A stretch of 64,000 bases of DNA from Burkholderia sp. NRF60-BP8 (GTDB lineage Bacteria > Pseudomonadota > Gammaproteobacteria > Burkholderiales > Burkholderiaceae). Positions 34,238-42,856 of the stretch are shown here, piece by piece. The DNA lies in the NCBI RefSeq assembly GCF_001522585.2, contig NZ_CP013372.1, positions 1,984,001-2,048,000 on the forward strand. Reading direction: 5' to 3'. Under the pieces are notes generated by a model. The model was given only the letters and a program-made list of their open reading frames with translations. It had not been told where the DNA came from and ran no database searches. How positions within the stretch are numbered: position 1 is the first letter of the stretch; each line of letters opens with the position of its first letter. The translations under genes and the position numbers were made by a program.

Positions 34238-35263
34238 TCAAAGCCCCTTCGCCTTCAGTTGCGCATCGAGACGCGGATACACGCGCCGCGCATTGCCTTC
34301 GTAGATCTTGTGACGCGCTTGCGCATCGAGCGACGACGCGTCGATGTAGCGCTTCGTGTCGTCGTAGTAGTGACCGGTTTCCGGATCGATGCCGCGCACC
34401 GCGCCGATCATCTCGCTCGCGAACAGGATGTTGTCGACCGGAATCACGCCGGTCAGCAGATCGATGCCGGGCTGGTGATACACGCACGTATCGAAGAACA
34501 CGTTGTTCAGCAGATGGTCTTTCAGCAGCGGCTTCTTCAGTTCCTGCGCGAGCCCGCGAAACCGTCCCCAGTGATACGGCACCGCGCCGCCGCCATGCGG
34601 GATCACGAAGCGCAGCGTCGGGAAATCGCGGAACAGGTCGGAGGTCAGGCACTGCATGAACGCGGTGGTGTCGGCGTTCAGGTAGTGCGCGCCGGTCGTG
34701 TGGAAGCACGCGTTGCAGCTCGTGCTCACGTGGATCATCGCGGGAATGTCGTACTCGACCATCTTCTCGTAGATCGGGTACCAGTAGCGATCCGACAGCG
34801 GCGGGCTCGTCCAGTGGCCGCCGGACGGATCCGGATTCAGGTTGATCGCGACGTTGCCGTATTCCTCGACGCAGCGCACGAGCTCCGGAATGCAGGTCGC
34901 GATATCGACGCCCGGGCTTTGCGGCAGCATCGCGGCCGGCACGAAGTGATCGGGAAACAGGCGATGCACGCGATGGCACAGCTCGTTGCACACGGCCGCC
35001 CACGTGCTCGACACCGCGAAGTCGCCGATGTGATGCGCCATGAAGCTCGCGCGCGGGCTGAAGATCGTCAGGTCGAGGCCGCGCTCGCGCATCAGCCGCA
35101 GCTGGTTGTGCTCGATCGATTCGCGCAGTTCGTCGTCGCCGATGTTCAGCTCGGCCACCTTCGGTTGCTCCGACGGACTGCCGAGCGCCGCGATCTGGCG
35201 ATTGCGCCACGCTTCCAGCGCCTTCGGCGCGGTGGTGTAGTGGCCGTGGATGTCGATGATCAT
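34238..35263 (-). CDS. ligJ: 4-oxalomesaconate hydratase (LigJ-type amidohydrolase)
   Basis: A 341-residue amidohydrolase-fold enzyme with the LigJ-type metal site: IDIHGHYTT (residues 3-11), a middle His in [18 protein letters not shown] and [17 protein letters not shown]. It hydrates the 4-oxalomesaconate-derived intermediate to 4-carboxy-4-hydroxy-2-oxoadipate. Pseudomonas gallate clusters use an unrelated GalB for this step, so this cluster mixes Sphingobium-type LigJ with a GalA-type dioxygenase. It is directly followed by the aldolase. Confidence 0.88.
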   Translation of the reverse strand: MIIDIHGHYTTAPKALEAWRNRQIAALGSPSEQPKVAELNIGDDELRESIEHNQLRLMRERGLDLTIFSPRASFMAHHIGDFAVSSTWAAVCNELCHRVHRLFPDHFVPAAMLPQSPGVDIATCIPELVRCVEEYGNVAINLNPDPSGGHWTSPPLSDRYWYPIYEKMVEYDIPAMIHVSTSCNACFHTTGAHYLNADTTAFMQCLTSDLFRDFPTLRFVIPHGGGAVPYHWGRFRGLAQELKKPLLKDHLLNNVFFDTCVYHQPGIDLLTGVIPVDNILFASEMIGAVRGIDPETGHYYDDTKRYIDASSLDAQARHKIYEGNARRVYPRLDAQLKAKGL

Positions 35264-35336
35264 TGATGCTCCTGCATTTGATGAGGTGTCCGGCACCCTG
35301 CCGACGACCGCGCCGGACGGCGGTGTGCGACGTGCG

Positions 35337-36689
35337 TCAGTGCGCCGGGTTTTCGAGTTCCTGCGGTTCGGGTGCGGCCGCACGCTGCGTCGTCATGATC
35401 GCGATGGCCGCCAGCACCGCCGGCACCGCGAGCATCGACAGGATCGCGTCGAACTTCCAGCCGAAACCGAGCAGCGCGCCGCCGATCGCCGAGCCGAAGA
35501 TGCTGCCGAAGCGGCCCATTCCGAGCATCCAGCTCACGCCAGTTGCGCGTGCAACCGTCGGATAGCGACCGGGCGCATACGCGTTCAGCCCGGTCTGCGC
35601 ACCGCTCATGCAGAAGCCGGCCGCGAACACGAGCAGCGCGAGCGACGACGACAACGCACCGGCCCATGCGAGCAAGACCACGCACAGCCCGCCACCGAGA
35701 TACGCGATACCGATCACCGGCGCCGGCCGTACGCGATCCATCAGCCAGCCCACCCCGATCGCGCCGATCGTGCCGCCAATCTGGAACATCGCCGTCACGT
35801 TCGCGGCCGTGCTGACGGACAGGCCCGCGTCCTTGATCAGCGTCGGCAGCCAGCCGGTCAGCAGATAGATCACCAGCAGACCCATGAAATAGGTGATCCA
35901 CAACGACAGCGTCACGCGGCCGTAGCCTTGCGAGAACAGCACGCCGATCGGCTTGCGCGTCGGCAGCGGCGGCTCGTTCGACACGAACGTCTCGTCGCCG
36001 CTGAATCGACCGCCGCACACGCGGTTCAGCAGCGCGCCGATGCGCTGCGACGGCGCGCCGTGCACGGCCAGCAGCCGCGCCGATTCGGGCAGCAGCCAAA
36101 GCTGGAGCGGAATCAGCAGCAGCGGCAGCGCGCCGCCGAACAGCAGCACGGCGCGCCAGCCGTGCAGCGGAATCAGCCAGCCGGCAACGAAACCGATCAG
36201 CGCCGAGCCGAGGTTGAAGCCGGTAAACATCACGGTGATCATCAGCGCGCGCATCCGCTGCGGGGCGTACTCCGACAACAGCGTCGTCGTGTTCGGCATC
36301 GCCGCGCCAAGACCGATGCCGGTCAGCAGCCGCAGCATCGCCATCTCGAACGGCGAGTGCGCGTGCGCGGTCAAGATCGTGAACACGCCGAACAGGAACA
36401 CCGACGCGATCAGCACGCGCTTGCGCCCGAACCGGTCGGCGCTCGGACCGGCCAGCAGCGCGCCGATCACGAGTCCGATCGGCGCCGCGCTCATCACGAG
36501 GCCGAACTCCGGCCGCGAGATCGCCCAGTCGCGAATCACCGACGGCGCAACGAATCCCATGATCGCGACGTCCATCCCGTCGGCGATCACGACGAGGCAG
36601 CACAGCACGACCAGCAGCCACTGGTAACGCGACACCGGCCGCTCGTCGATGAACGACTTGATGTCGATTGTCTTTCCACTTGCCATCAT
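35337..36689 (-). CDS. MFS aromatic-acid:H+ symporter (AAHS/GalT-like)
   Basis: A 450-residue 12-TM protein of the PcaK/AAHS group. It has the helix-1 DGMDVAIMGFVAPSVI motif and the loop-2 motif GPSADRFGRKRVLI, and a middle loop around residues 205-245. PcaK-type proteins import benzoates; a gallate or protocatechuate substrate is inferred from the flanking dioxygenase and hydratase genes. It lies 73 bases upstream of ligJ on the same strand. Confidence 0.88.
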   Translation of the reverse strand: MMASGKTIDIKSFIDERPVSRYQWLLVVLCCLVVIADGMDVAIMGFVAPSVIRDWAISRPEFGLVMSAAPIGLVIGALLAGPSADRFGRKRVLIASVFLFGVFTILTAHAHSPFEMAMLRLLTGIGLGAAMPNTTTLLSEYAPQRMRALMITVMFTGFNLGSALIGFVAGWLIPLHGWRAVLLFGGALPLLLIPLQLWLLPESARLLAVHGAPSQRIGALLNRVCGGRFSGDETFVSNEPPLPTRKPIGVLFSQGYGRVTLSLWITYFMGLLVIYLLTGWLPTLIKDAGLSVSTAANVTAMFQIGGTIGAIGVGWLMDRVRPAPVIGIAYLGGGLCVVLLAWAGALSSSLALLVFAAGFCMSGAQTGLNAYAPGRYPTVARATGVSWMLGMGRFGSIFGSAIGGALLGFGWKFDAILSMLAVPAVLAAIAIMTTQRAAAPEPQELENPAH

Positions 36690-36818
36690 GACTCTCCTGT
36701 CTCCTTGGCGACGATCGACCTATCGATTCGTCATCCTATTTATATGGTTTGGCACGCTTCCGGCGTGTCGGCCTCCCGGTCCCGCAGGCGCCGCGATCCC
36801 GGGCGCCTTCGTCCTGCG

Positions 36819-38123
36819 TTACGTGTTGCCCGGCGTGTCCGCGCCGTCCCAGCCGAGCGGCCCGGCGCTCTTGCCAGCCACCGAGTACAGCGCGCCCGGC
36901 GCGTTGCGCGTGCGCTGGAAATCCTCCAGCGATTCGCCGCGCATCGCCGCGTAGATATGCAGGTTCGATACGCCCGTCACCGCGCCGAGCTTTTCGAGCA
37001 GGAAGAAGATCACGCCGTAGCGCAGCAGGCCGAGCCAGTCGCGCCGGCGGATCAGGTCGCGCTCCTCCGTGCTGAGGTCCGCCGCGGCAAAGCTCGCTTC
37101 GGGGTCGCTCACGAACTGCGCGCGATGCGCGGGCTCGATCATCCGGTGCAGATAGTCGTTGATCCGGTACGCACGCACGGCCCGCTCGATCGTGAACGGA
37201 TAGGTGCCGGGCAGTTGCTCGACGCCGGCGAGTTCGGCCGCGATCCGCTGCCGGTGGCGCTCGGCCGCTGTCTCGTCGACGTCGGTGTCCGCCGGCTCGT
37301 AGACGGCCGTCGCAATCCCCGTCATCGAGGGCAGGTAGTAGCCGCGGTGCCGGCACACGACGCCCGCCGGCAACGCGCCGCGCATCGTGAGCCACATCAC
37401 GACCTCGGCGCCTTCGAAGCCGCCGAGCGCCGCGTATTCGCCGAGCGGCATGCCAGCCAGGCGCTCGGGGTCGCGCTCGAGCAGATCGAGGAAACGCGCG
37501 TCCCATTCGGGATTGTTGAAGCCCGAACGCTCGCCATGCACCTGATGCGACAGTCCTCCGGTCGCGACGATCGCGACGCGCAGGTCCTCCGGAAAGCTTT
37601 CGATCGCACGGCGCAGCGCCTGGCCGAGCCGGTAGAAGCGGCGCGCGGACGGCACCGGCAACTGCAGCACGCCCATCTGCAGCGGCACGAGTTGTACCGG
37701 CCAGTCGGGGCGGTGCGGACACAGCACCGACAGCGGCGAAAAGCAGCCATGGTCGAGCGGCTTGTTCTGGAAGAACGACATGTCGAACTCGTCGGCCATC
37801 AGCGACTGGCCGATATGCGCGGCGAGTGCAGGATGGCCGGCGACCGGCGGCAGGTCGCGCGCGCCGCCGCCTTCATCCGCCGGATGCCACTGCGGCCCGA
37901 CGCCGAGCGAGAACGCCGAGTAGTGATCGAAGAAGAACGACGTCACGTGGTCGTTGTAGATGAACAGCAGCACGTCGGGACGCTTGTCGGCGAGCCACGC
38001 GGCCAGCGGCGCGAAGTTTTCGAAGATCGGCGCCCAGACCGGATCGTCGCGCTTGTTCTTGTCGAACGCGAACCCGATCGTGGGCGTGTGGGAGGCCGCG
38101 ACGCCTCCGATAATCCGTGCCAT
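36819..38123 (-). CDS. galA: Gallate dioxygenase (fused LigB-LigA type)
   Basis: A 434-residue extradiol ring-cleavage dioxygenase. The N-terminal LigB-like catalytic domain (about 1-280) has Fe(II) ligands H12 (ASHTPTIG), H59 (YNDH) and a Glu in GFEGAE (237-240), and the catalytic base H193 (GGLSHQVHG). A LigA-like domain (about 300-410: YRINDYLHRMIEP...RRDWLGLLRYGVIFFLLEKLG) is fused at the C-terminus, as in Pseudomonas GalA and DesZ. It opens gallate to 4-oxalomesaconate. DesZ-type activity on 3-O-methylgallate is the main alternative. Confidence 0.9.
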   Translation of the reverse strand: MARIIGGVAASHTPTIGFAFDKNKRDDPVWAPIFENFAPLAAWLADKRPDVLLFIYNDHVTSFFFDHYSAFSLGVGPQWHPADEGGGARDLPPVAGHPALAAHIGQSLMADEFDMSFFQNKPLDHGCFSPLSVLCPHRPDWPVQLVPLQMGVLQLPVPSARRFYRLGQALRRAIESFPEDLRVAIVATGGLSHQVHGERSGFNNPEWDARFLDLLERDPERLAGMPLGEYAALGGFEGAEVVMWLTMRGALPAGVVCRHRGYYLPSMTGIATAVYEPADTDVDETAAERHRQRIAAELAGVEQLPGTYPFTIERAVRAYRINDYLHRMIEPAHRAQFVSDPEASFAAADLSTEERDLIRRRDWLGLLRYGVIFFLLEKLGAVTGVSNLHIYAAMRGESLEDFQRTRNAPGALYSVAGKSAGPLGWDGADTPGNT

Positions 38124-38201
38124 GCCAATGCTCCTTCGTGATGCTCTGATGCGGTCCGGCCGTGCCGGCCGTTGCCGATTGAATGCGTGCGCGTTCGCTC
38201 G

Positions 38202-38729
38202 CTACGCGCGGCCGTCCGGCTGCAGCGCAAGGCTGCGCTTGACGACCAGCGCGAGCGGAACGGCGAATACGAAATGCGACATGAACCCGCCGATGATCAC
38301 GTTCGGGTCGAAATAGTCCGGATGATTGCTCGACGCGATCATGATCAGCGCGTGCATCACGATCCATGCGACGATCGCGAAGAACAGCGCGACGAACGTC
38401 GCCTCGAAGCCGCGCCGGCGGAACCACGGCCAGATCGCCGCGAACACGATGCCCCACGACAGCGCGAACACGAAATGGATCGCCGTGCCGATGAAGTATG
38501 CGCCGATGCCGAGCGCGTCCTGTGCGGCCTTGCCGAACACGAGCCCCGTCGCATTGCGCGGGATGCCGGCGAGCGGCATCAGGTGCTGCGCGCCGACCCA
38601 CACGAGCGCCTCGTAAACCCAGATCAGCACCGCGCCCGCGAAGCCGCCGCGAATGCCCGCGCGGATCGTGTCCGACAGCCGCGTGCTGCGCGCCGATGCG
38701 CCGGCTCCAATGATGTGCTGTCGTCCCAT
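38202..38729 (-). CDS. Small inner-membrane protein upstream of galA, family unknown
   Basis: A 175-residue protein with about four hydrophobic helices (around residues 30-55, 73-110, 115-140, 145-170) and a basic N-terminus. It resembles YagU/DUF1440-type proteins in size and topology but I cannot confirm that. The start at 38729 (MGRQHIIG) has GAGG ahead; the frame from 38798 adds an Arg-rich prefix. Only 78 bases separate it from galA on the same strand, so it may assist gallate uptake or handling, which is inference. Confidence 0.65.
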   Translation of the reverse strand: MGRQHIIGAGASARSTRLSDTIRAGIRGGFAGAVLIWVYEALVWVGAQHLMPLAGIPRNATGLVFGKAAQDALGIGAYFIGTAIHFVFALSWGIVFAAIWPWFRRRGFEATFVALFFAIVAWIVMHALIMIASSNHPDYFDPNVIIGGFMSHFVFAVPLALVVKRSLALQPDGRA

Positions 38730-39203
38730 TACGCTGCCTCGCTCGTAGTTGCAGGTGCCGCGCCGCACGCCAGCCCCTTTTCGTGATCGGACGAACAATG
38801 AATCAGATGGCGGTCCGATGTGCCGGCAACCGCGTGCTTGCGGCGCCCGGGATTGAAATTACTCAGGCGCAGGCGATGCAACACAGTTAGGGTAAACCCT
38901 TATATTTTGGGGAGGCCGCCTATCCGGCAGGCTTTCAACCTGCATGCGAACCGCGCCTCCGATGGCTCGGAAGCCCGCCGGATATGGCGCGCGCGCGTCG
39001 GCGTTCGGCGGCGCATGCGCCGCAACCGGTCGCCCGGCGATTCGCAGCCGATAAATAAAACAGATGGATCGACAAGCACGACGCAAGCTGCGCGGCCACC
39101 GTTCCGGTAAAGTCGTTCAACCCGCTGCATCGCCTGCGCGGGCCGTACGGCGGCACGCATGTCGCGCGTGCCGCCGCCGGCGACGCACACTGCCCGAACG
39201 CCC
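38730..39203. promoter_or_regulatory. Divergent control region of the gallate cluster and its LysR gene
   Basis: A 474-base intergenic stretch. AGGGT-AA-ACCCT (38889-38900) is directly followed by an AT-rich TATATTTT (38901-38908), the best candidate for a LysR site overlapping a promoter. A further AT patch, GATAAATAAAAC, lies near 39050. No gene is seen. Confidence 0.5.
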
Positions 39204-40457
39204 ATGGACAACACCGAACTTCCGAATCTTGCCTGCCTGTACGCGGTGCGGCGCGTTGCCGAGACGGGCAGCGTGAGCCGCGCCGCCGCGACGCTCTTTC
39301 GCGCGCAGTCGGCCGTCACGCGCGCGGTGCAGGAACTCGAAACGGCCGTCGGCGCGGCGTTGTTCGATCGCAAGCCGTCCGGCATGCTCGCAACGCCGGT
39401 CGGTCGTGCGGTGCTCAAGCGCGGCGAGCGCGTGATCGCCGAACTTGGCGCGCTCGCGAACTGGTGTGCGCTGCGCCAGTCGCGCCGCCGCGCGTCACCC
39501 GACAGCGGCCTGCCCGCGTACCTGCTCAACACGCGGCGGCTCCAGCTGTTCTCGACGCTCGCACGGCACCGGCACATGCCGAGCGCCGCGCGTGCGCTCG
39601 GCGTCACGCAGCCGGCCGTCAGCAGCGCGATCAGGATTCTCGAGAGCGGCGCGGGTTTCGCGCTGTTCCATCGACATCCGCGCGGCCTGCTGCTGACGGC
39701 CGACGGCGAGACGTTCCTGCTGCACGTGCGGCGCGCGCTGAACGAACTGCGGCACGTCGCGGACGACGTCGCCGCGCTGCACGGCAGCATCCAGGGCATC
39801 GTGACCGTCGGTGCGCTGCCGCTCGGCCGCACGCTGATACTGCCCGAAGCGGTCGCGCGCGTCGTCACGCGGTTTCCGAAGGTGCGCGTGATCACCGACG
39901 AAAGCGCCTACGAGGCGCTCGTTGCCGGCGTGCGCGCGGGCGACGTCGACTTCATCCTCGGTGCGTTGCGCACGAGCGATCCGGCGAGCGACCTCGAAAA
40001 CGAGCGGCTGATGTCCGAGAACCTCGTCGTGCTCGCGCGGCACGATCATCCGCTCGCCGGCGTCCGGAACCTCGGGCTCGCGAGCCTCGCCGGCGCGCAA
40101 TGGATCCTGCCGCGCAGCCACTCGCCCGCGCGCGGGCTGTTCGAATCGCTGTTCCGGCGCATGAAACTCAAGCCGCCGATGCCGACGGTCGAAAGTGCCG
40201 ATCTCGCGGTGATTCGCGGCCTGCTGCTGCATAGCGACATGCTCGCGGTGCTGTCCGCGCAGCAACTGCGCTACGAATGCGACGCGGGGTTGCTGGCCGT
40301 GCTCGACGTGCCGATGCGCGAAACGGCCCGCGACATTGGCCTGATGACACGCACCGGCAGCCCACCGTCGCCGGCGGCACGCGCGTTGATCGATGCGATC
40401 CGTGTGGTCGCGACCGAAGTCGCGCGCACGCCGCACGCTACGGCCGCTGCGCGATAA
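39204..40457 (+). CDS. LysR-type regulator with two tandem HTH domains (GalR-like)
   Basis: A 417-residue regulator, about 110 residues longer than a normal LysR protein. The extra length is a second complete LysR helix-turn-helix: the first at about 5-75 (LYAVRRVAETGSVSRAAATLF...), the second at about 107-175 (LQLFSTLARHRHMPSAARALGVTQPAVSSAIRILE). A standard effector domain follows (about 195-405). It is divergent from the gallate operon and is the likely gallate-responsive regulator. The start at 39204 removes a Pro/Thr-rich prefix. Confidence 0.85.
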   Translation: MDNTELPNLACLYAVRRVAETGSVSRAAATLFRAQSAVTRAVQELETAVGAALFDRKPSGMLATPVGRAVLKRGERVIAELGALANWCALRQSRRRASPDSGLPAYLLNTRRLQLFSTLARHRHMPSAARALGVTQPAVSSAIRILESGAGFALFHRHPRGLLLTADGETFLLHVRRALNELRHVADDVAALHGSIQGIVTVGALPLGRTLILPEAVARVVTRFPKVRVITDESAYEALVAGVRAGDVDFILGALRTSDPASDLENERLMSENLVVLARHDHPLAGVRNLGLASLAGAQWILPRSHSPARGLFESLFRRMKLKPPMPTVESADLAVIRGLLLHSDMLAVLSAQQLRYECDAGLLAVLDVPMRETARDIGLMTRTGSPPSPAARALIDAIRVVATEVARTPHATAAAR

Positions 40458-40624
40458 CGAAAGCGCATGGCTGCCGCGCCGGATTCGCATCGCACCCACC
40501 CCATGCGTTGCCGCACAATTCGGTCGATATACCCTGCGGCTGCCGGCCGAAGCGCGACGCTGCCATCACGCGTCGCGATACCGGACGGCCAGCCCGCGCA
40601 TCACCTTCATCAGGAGCGACACGC

Positions 40625-41563
40625 ATGATCGACCCGACGATAGCGTTCATCGGCTTCGGCGAAGCGGGCAGCCTGCTCGGAGGCGCACTCGCCGCGCGCA
40701 ACGTCCGCGTGACGATGTACGACCGGCAGCTCGACGATGCAAGGACCGCGAGCGCGATGCGCGACAAGGCTACGCGCGTGCATGTCGAAGCCGCGTCGAC
40801 GGTCGCCGCCGCGATCCGCGACGCGCAATGGATCGTGTCGGCCGTGACGGCATCGTCCGACGCGGAAGTCGCCGCCGCGGTCGCCGCGCACATCCGGGCG
40901 GACCAGACGTTCATCGACCTCAACTCGGTATCGCCGGCACTGAAGCAGCACGGCCAGCAGCTGATCGAAGCCGCCGGCGGCCATTACGTCGAAGCGGCGG
41001 TGATGGCGCCCGTGCCGCCGCACGGCCTCGCAGTGCCGATGCTGCTGGCCGGTCCGTCGGCCGACGCGATCGCACGCGAGCTGACCACGCTGGGCTTCAC
41101 TGCACAGGCCGTGTCGACACGCGTCGGCACCGCGTCGGCCGCGAAAATGTGCCGCAGCGTGATGATCAAGGGGATCGAGGCGCTCACCGTCGAATGCCTG
41201 AGCGCGGCCCGCGCGTATGGTGCGGACGCGCTGGTGCTCGCGTCGCTGCGGCAGACCTTCGACACGTTCGCGACGCGGCCCGACCTGCCCGGCTATCTGA
41301 TCGGCCGCGTCGCCGAGCATGGGCGCCGGCGCGCGGCCGAGATGCGCGAAGTGTGCGACACGCTGCGCGAAGGCGGCGTTGCGCCGGAGATGAGCGAAGC
41401 ATGCGCTCGCGTGCAGGACGAATTCATCGACAGGATGGCCGCCGGCGGCCTCGACTACCACGCGCTGCTGCCGTTCGACTGGAAGGCGGTGCTCGACCGG
41501 CTGGGTAATCGGCCGGTGTCGGCGCCGACACCGCCCGGGTACGGCGCCGGTCGCGATGACTGA
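40625..41563 (+). CDS. NAD(P)-binding beta-hydroxyacid-dehydrogenase-like protein (DUF1932)
   Basis: A 312-residue protein with an N-terminal 6-phosphogluconate-dehydrogenase-type Rossmann domain (IAFIGFGEAGSLLGGALAARN), the LNSVSPALKQ substrate block, and a C-terminal DUF1932 helical domain (about 195-270, KMCRSVMIKGIEALTVECL). AGGAG lies 8 bases before the ATG. It follows the gallate regulator on the same strand by 167 bases. Similar proteins are often found in aromatic-acid clusters, but no reaction is established. Confidence 0.8.
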   Translation: MIDPTIAFIGFGEAGSLLGGALAARNVRVTMYDRQLDDARTASAMRDKATRVHVEAASTVAAAIRDAQWIVSAVTASSDAEVAAAVAAHIRADQTFIDLNSVSPALKQHGQQLIEAAGGHYVEAAVMAPVPPHGLAVPMLLAGPSADAIARELTTLGFTAQAVSTRVGTASAAKMCRSVMIKGIEALTVECLSAARAYGADALVLASLRQTFDTFATRPDLPGYLIGRVAEHGRRRAAEMREVCDTLREGGVAPEMSEACARVQDEFIDRMAAGGLDYHALLPFDWKAVLDRLGNRPVSAPTPPGYGAGRDD

Positions 41564-41683
41564 CCGGCGGCAGCGTGGCATCGCTCGGGTTCAACGCGCT
41601 GGGGCAAGCCAACGGGACCCGGGTTACGCCCACCGCTGGCAGCGATTCGGCGCCGCCCGCATGATCCTGCCGCGCCCGGCGCA

Positions 41684-42856
41684 CTAGCGTTCGCGCAACG
41701 CCTCGGCGGCCCGGTTCAGCGGCTTGACGAGGTAGTCGAACACGGTGCGGCGCCCGGTGCGGATCTCGGCGGTCGCGACCATGCCCGGCAGGATCGGATG
41801 CCGCTTGCCGTCGCGGGTTTCCAGATACGCATGCTGCGTGAGCACGTAGACGCGGTAGTAGTACACACGCCGGTCGACCTGGTCTTCGATCGTGTCGGGC
41901 GAAATCCGCTCGACCTTCGCCGGCAGCGAGCCGTAGATCGACGATTCGAACGCCGTGATCTTCACGGTCGCCTCCTGCCCCGGATGAACGAACGCGATGT
42001 CGCGAGGGCTGAGGCGCGCCTCGATCAGCAACTGGTCGTCGAGCGGCACGATTTCCATCAGCATGCCGCCCGGCGGAATCACGCCGCCGACCGTCGACAC
42101 GCGGATGTCCTTCACGATGCCGCGCGCCGGCGCACGAATCACGGTTCGTCGCAATTGATCGGCACGGCCTTCGCGAACCTTGAGCAACGGTTCGAGATCG
42201 GCCATCGTCTTCGAGTAGTCGGCTTTCAGCGCGACGTAGTACTCGCTCTGCGCCGCCGCGAGCTTCGTCGAGAATTCGGCGGCCTTCTGACGCAGCCGGA
42301 GCACCTCCACCTCGTTGGTCGCGCCGGTTTTCAGCAGCGGCAACGCAATCCGGAGCTCGTCCTCGGCGAGGCGCAACTGTTCGCGCAGGTTGGCGACGTT
42401 TTCGCGAAACGCGCGCCGGTTCGCGACGAACAGCTGACGCTCGCGCGCGGTCACGGCCTTCTCGTTCGCGAGTTCCGCCGGGAAGTCGATGCCGGGCAGG
42501 TCGTTCATCTCCGCATACAGCCGCGCGGCGCGGCCCTGCAATGCGGTGATCCGCTCGAGCGTTTCCTCCATCGACGCGCGCGCGAGCACCGGATCGAGCG
42601 TCGCGAGCCGCTGGCCCGCGTCGACGACGTCGCCCTCGCGCACCGCCAGCTCCAGCAGGATGCCGCCTTCGAGACTCTGGATGACCTGCCCTTTCGATGC
42701 CGGCGTGACCTTGGCTTCGCCGACCGCGACTTCGTCGAGGTTCGCGAACACGGACCACACGAGGAAGATCGTCAGCGCGGCGACGATCAGCCACAGCATC
42801 CGCCGGGCGGGTGCCGCTTCGCGCACGCGGTGCGCCGACCACGGGAAATCGCTCAT
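41684..42856 (-). CDS. Type I secretion membrane-fusion protein (HlyD/LapC-like)
   Basis: A 390-residue periplasmic adaptor with one N-terminal membrane helix (about 20-40, MLWLIVAALTIFLVWSVFA). A biotinyl-lipoyl-like half (GQVIQSLEGGILLELAVREGDVV) follows, then a long coiled-coil hairpin (about 100-250) and the conserved HlyD C-terminal RVYVLT...ILPGMVATAEIRTGRRTVFDYLVKPL. It bridges the ABC exporter and the TolC-type channel. Its ATG overlaps the exporter's stop by 4 bases (ATGA), so the two are translationally coupled. Confidence 0.92.
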   Translation of the reverse strand: MSDFPWSAHRVREAAPARRMLWLIVAALTIFLVWSVFANLDEVAVGEAKVTPASKGQVIQSLEGGILLELAVREGDVVDAGQRLATLDPVLARASMEETLERITALQGRAARLYAEMNDLPGIDFPAELANEKAVTARERQLFVANRRAFRENVANLREQLRLAEDELRIALPLLKTGATNEVEVLRLRQKAAEFSTKLAAAQSEYYVALKADYSKTMADLEPLLKVREGRADQLRRTVIRAPARGIVKDIRVSTVGGVIPPGGMLMEIVPLDDQLLIEARLSPRDIAFVHPGQEATVKITAFESSIYGSLPAKVERISPDTIEDQVDRRVYYYRVYVLTQHAYLETRDGKRHPILPGMVATAEIRTGRRTVFDYLVKPLNRAAEALRER

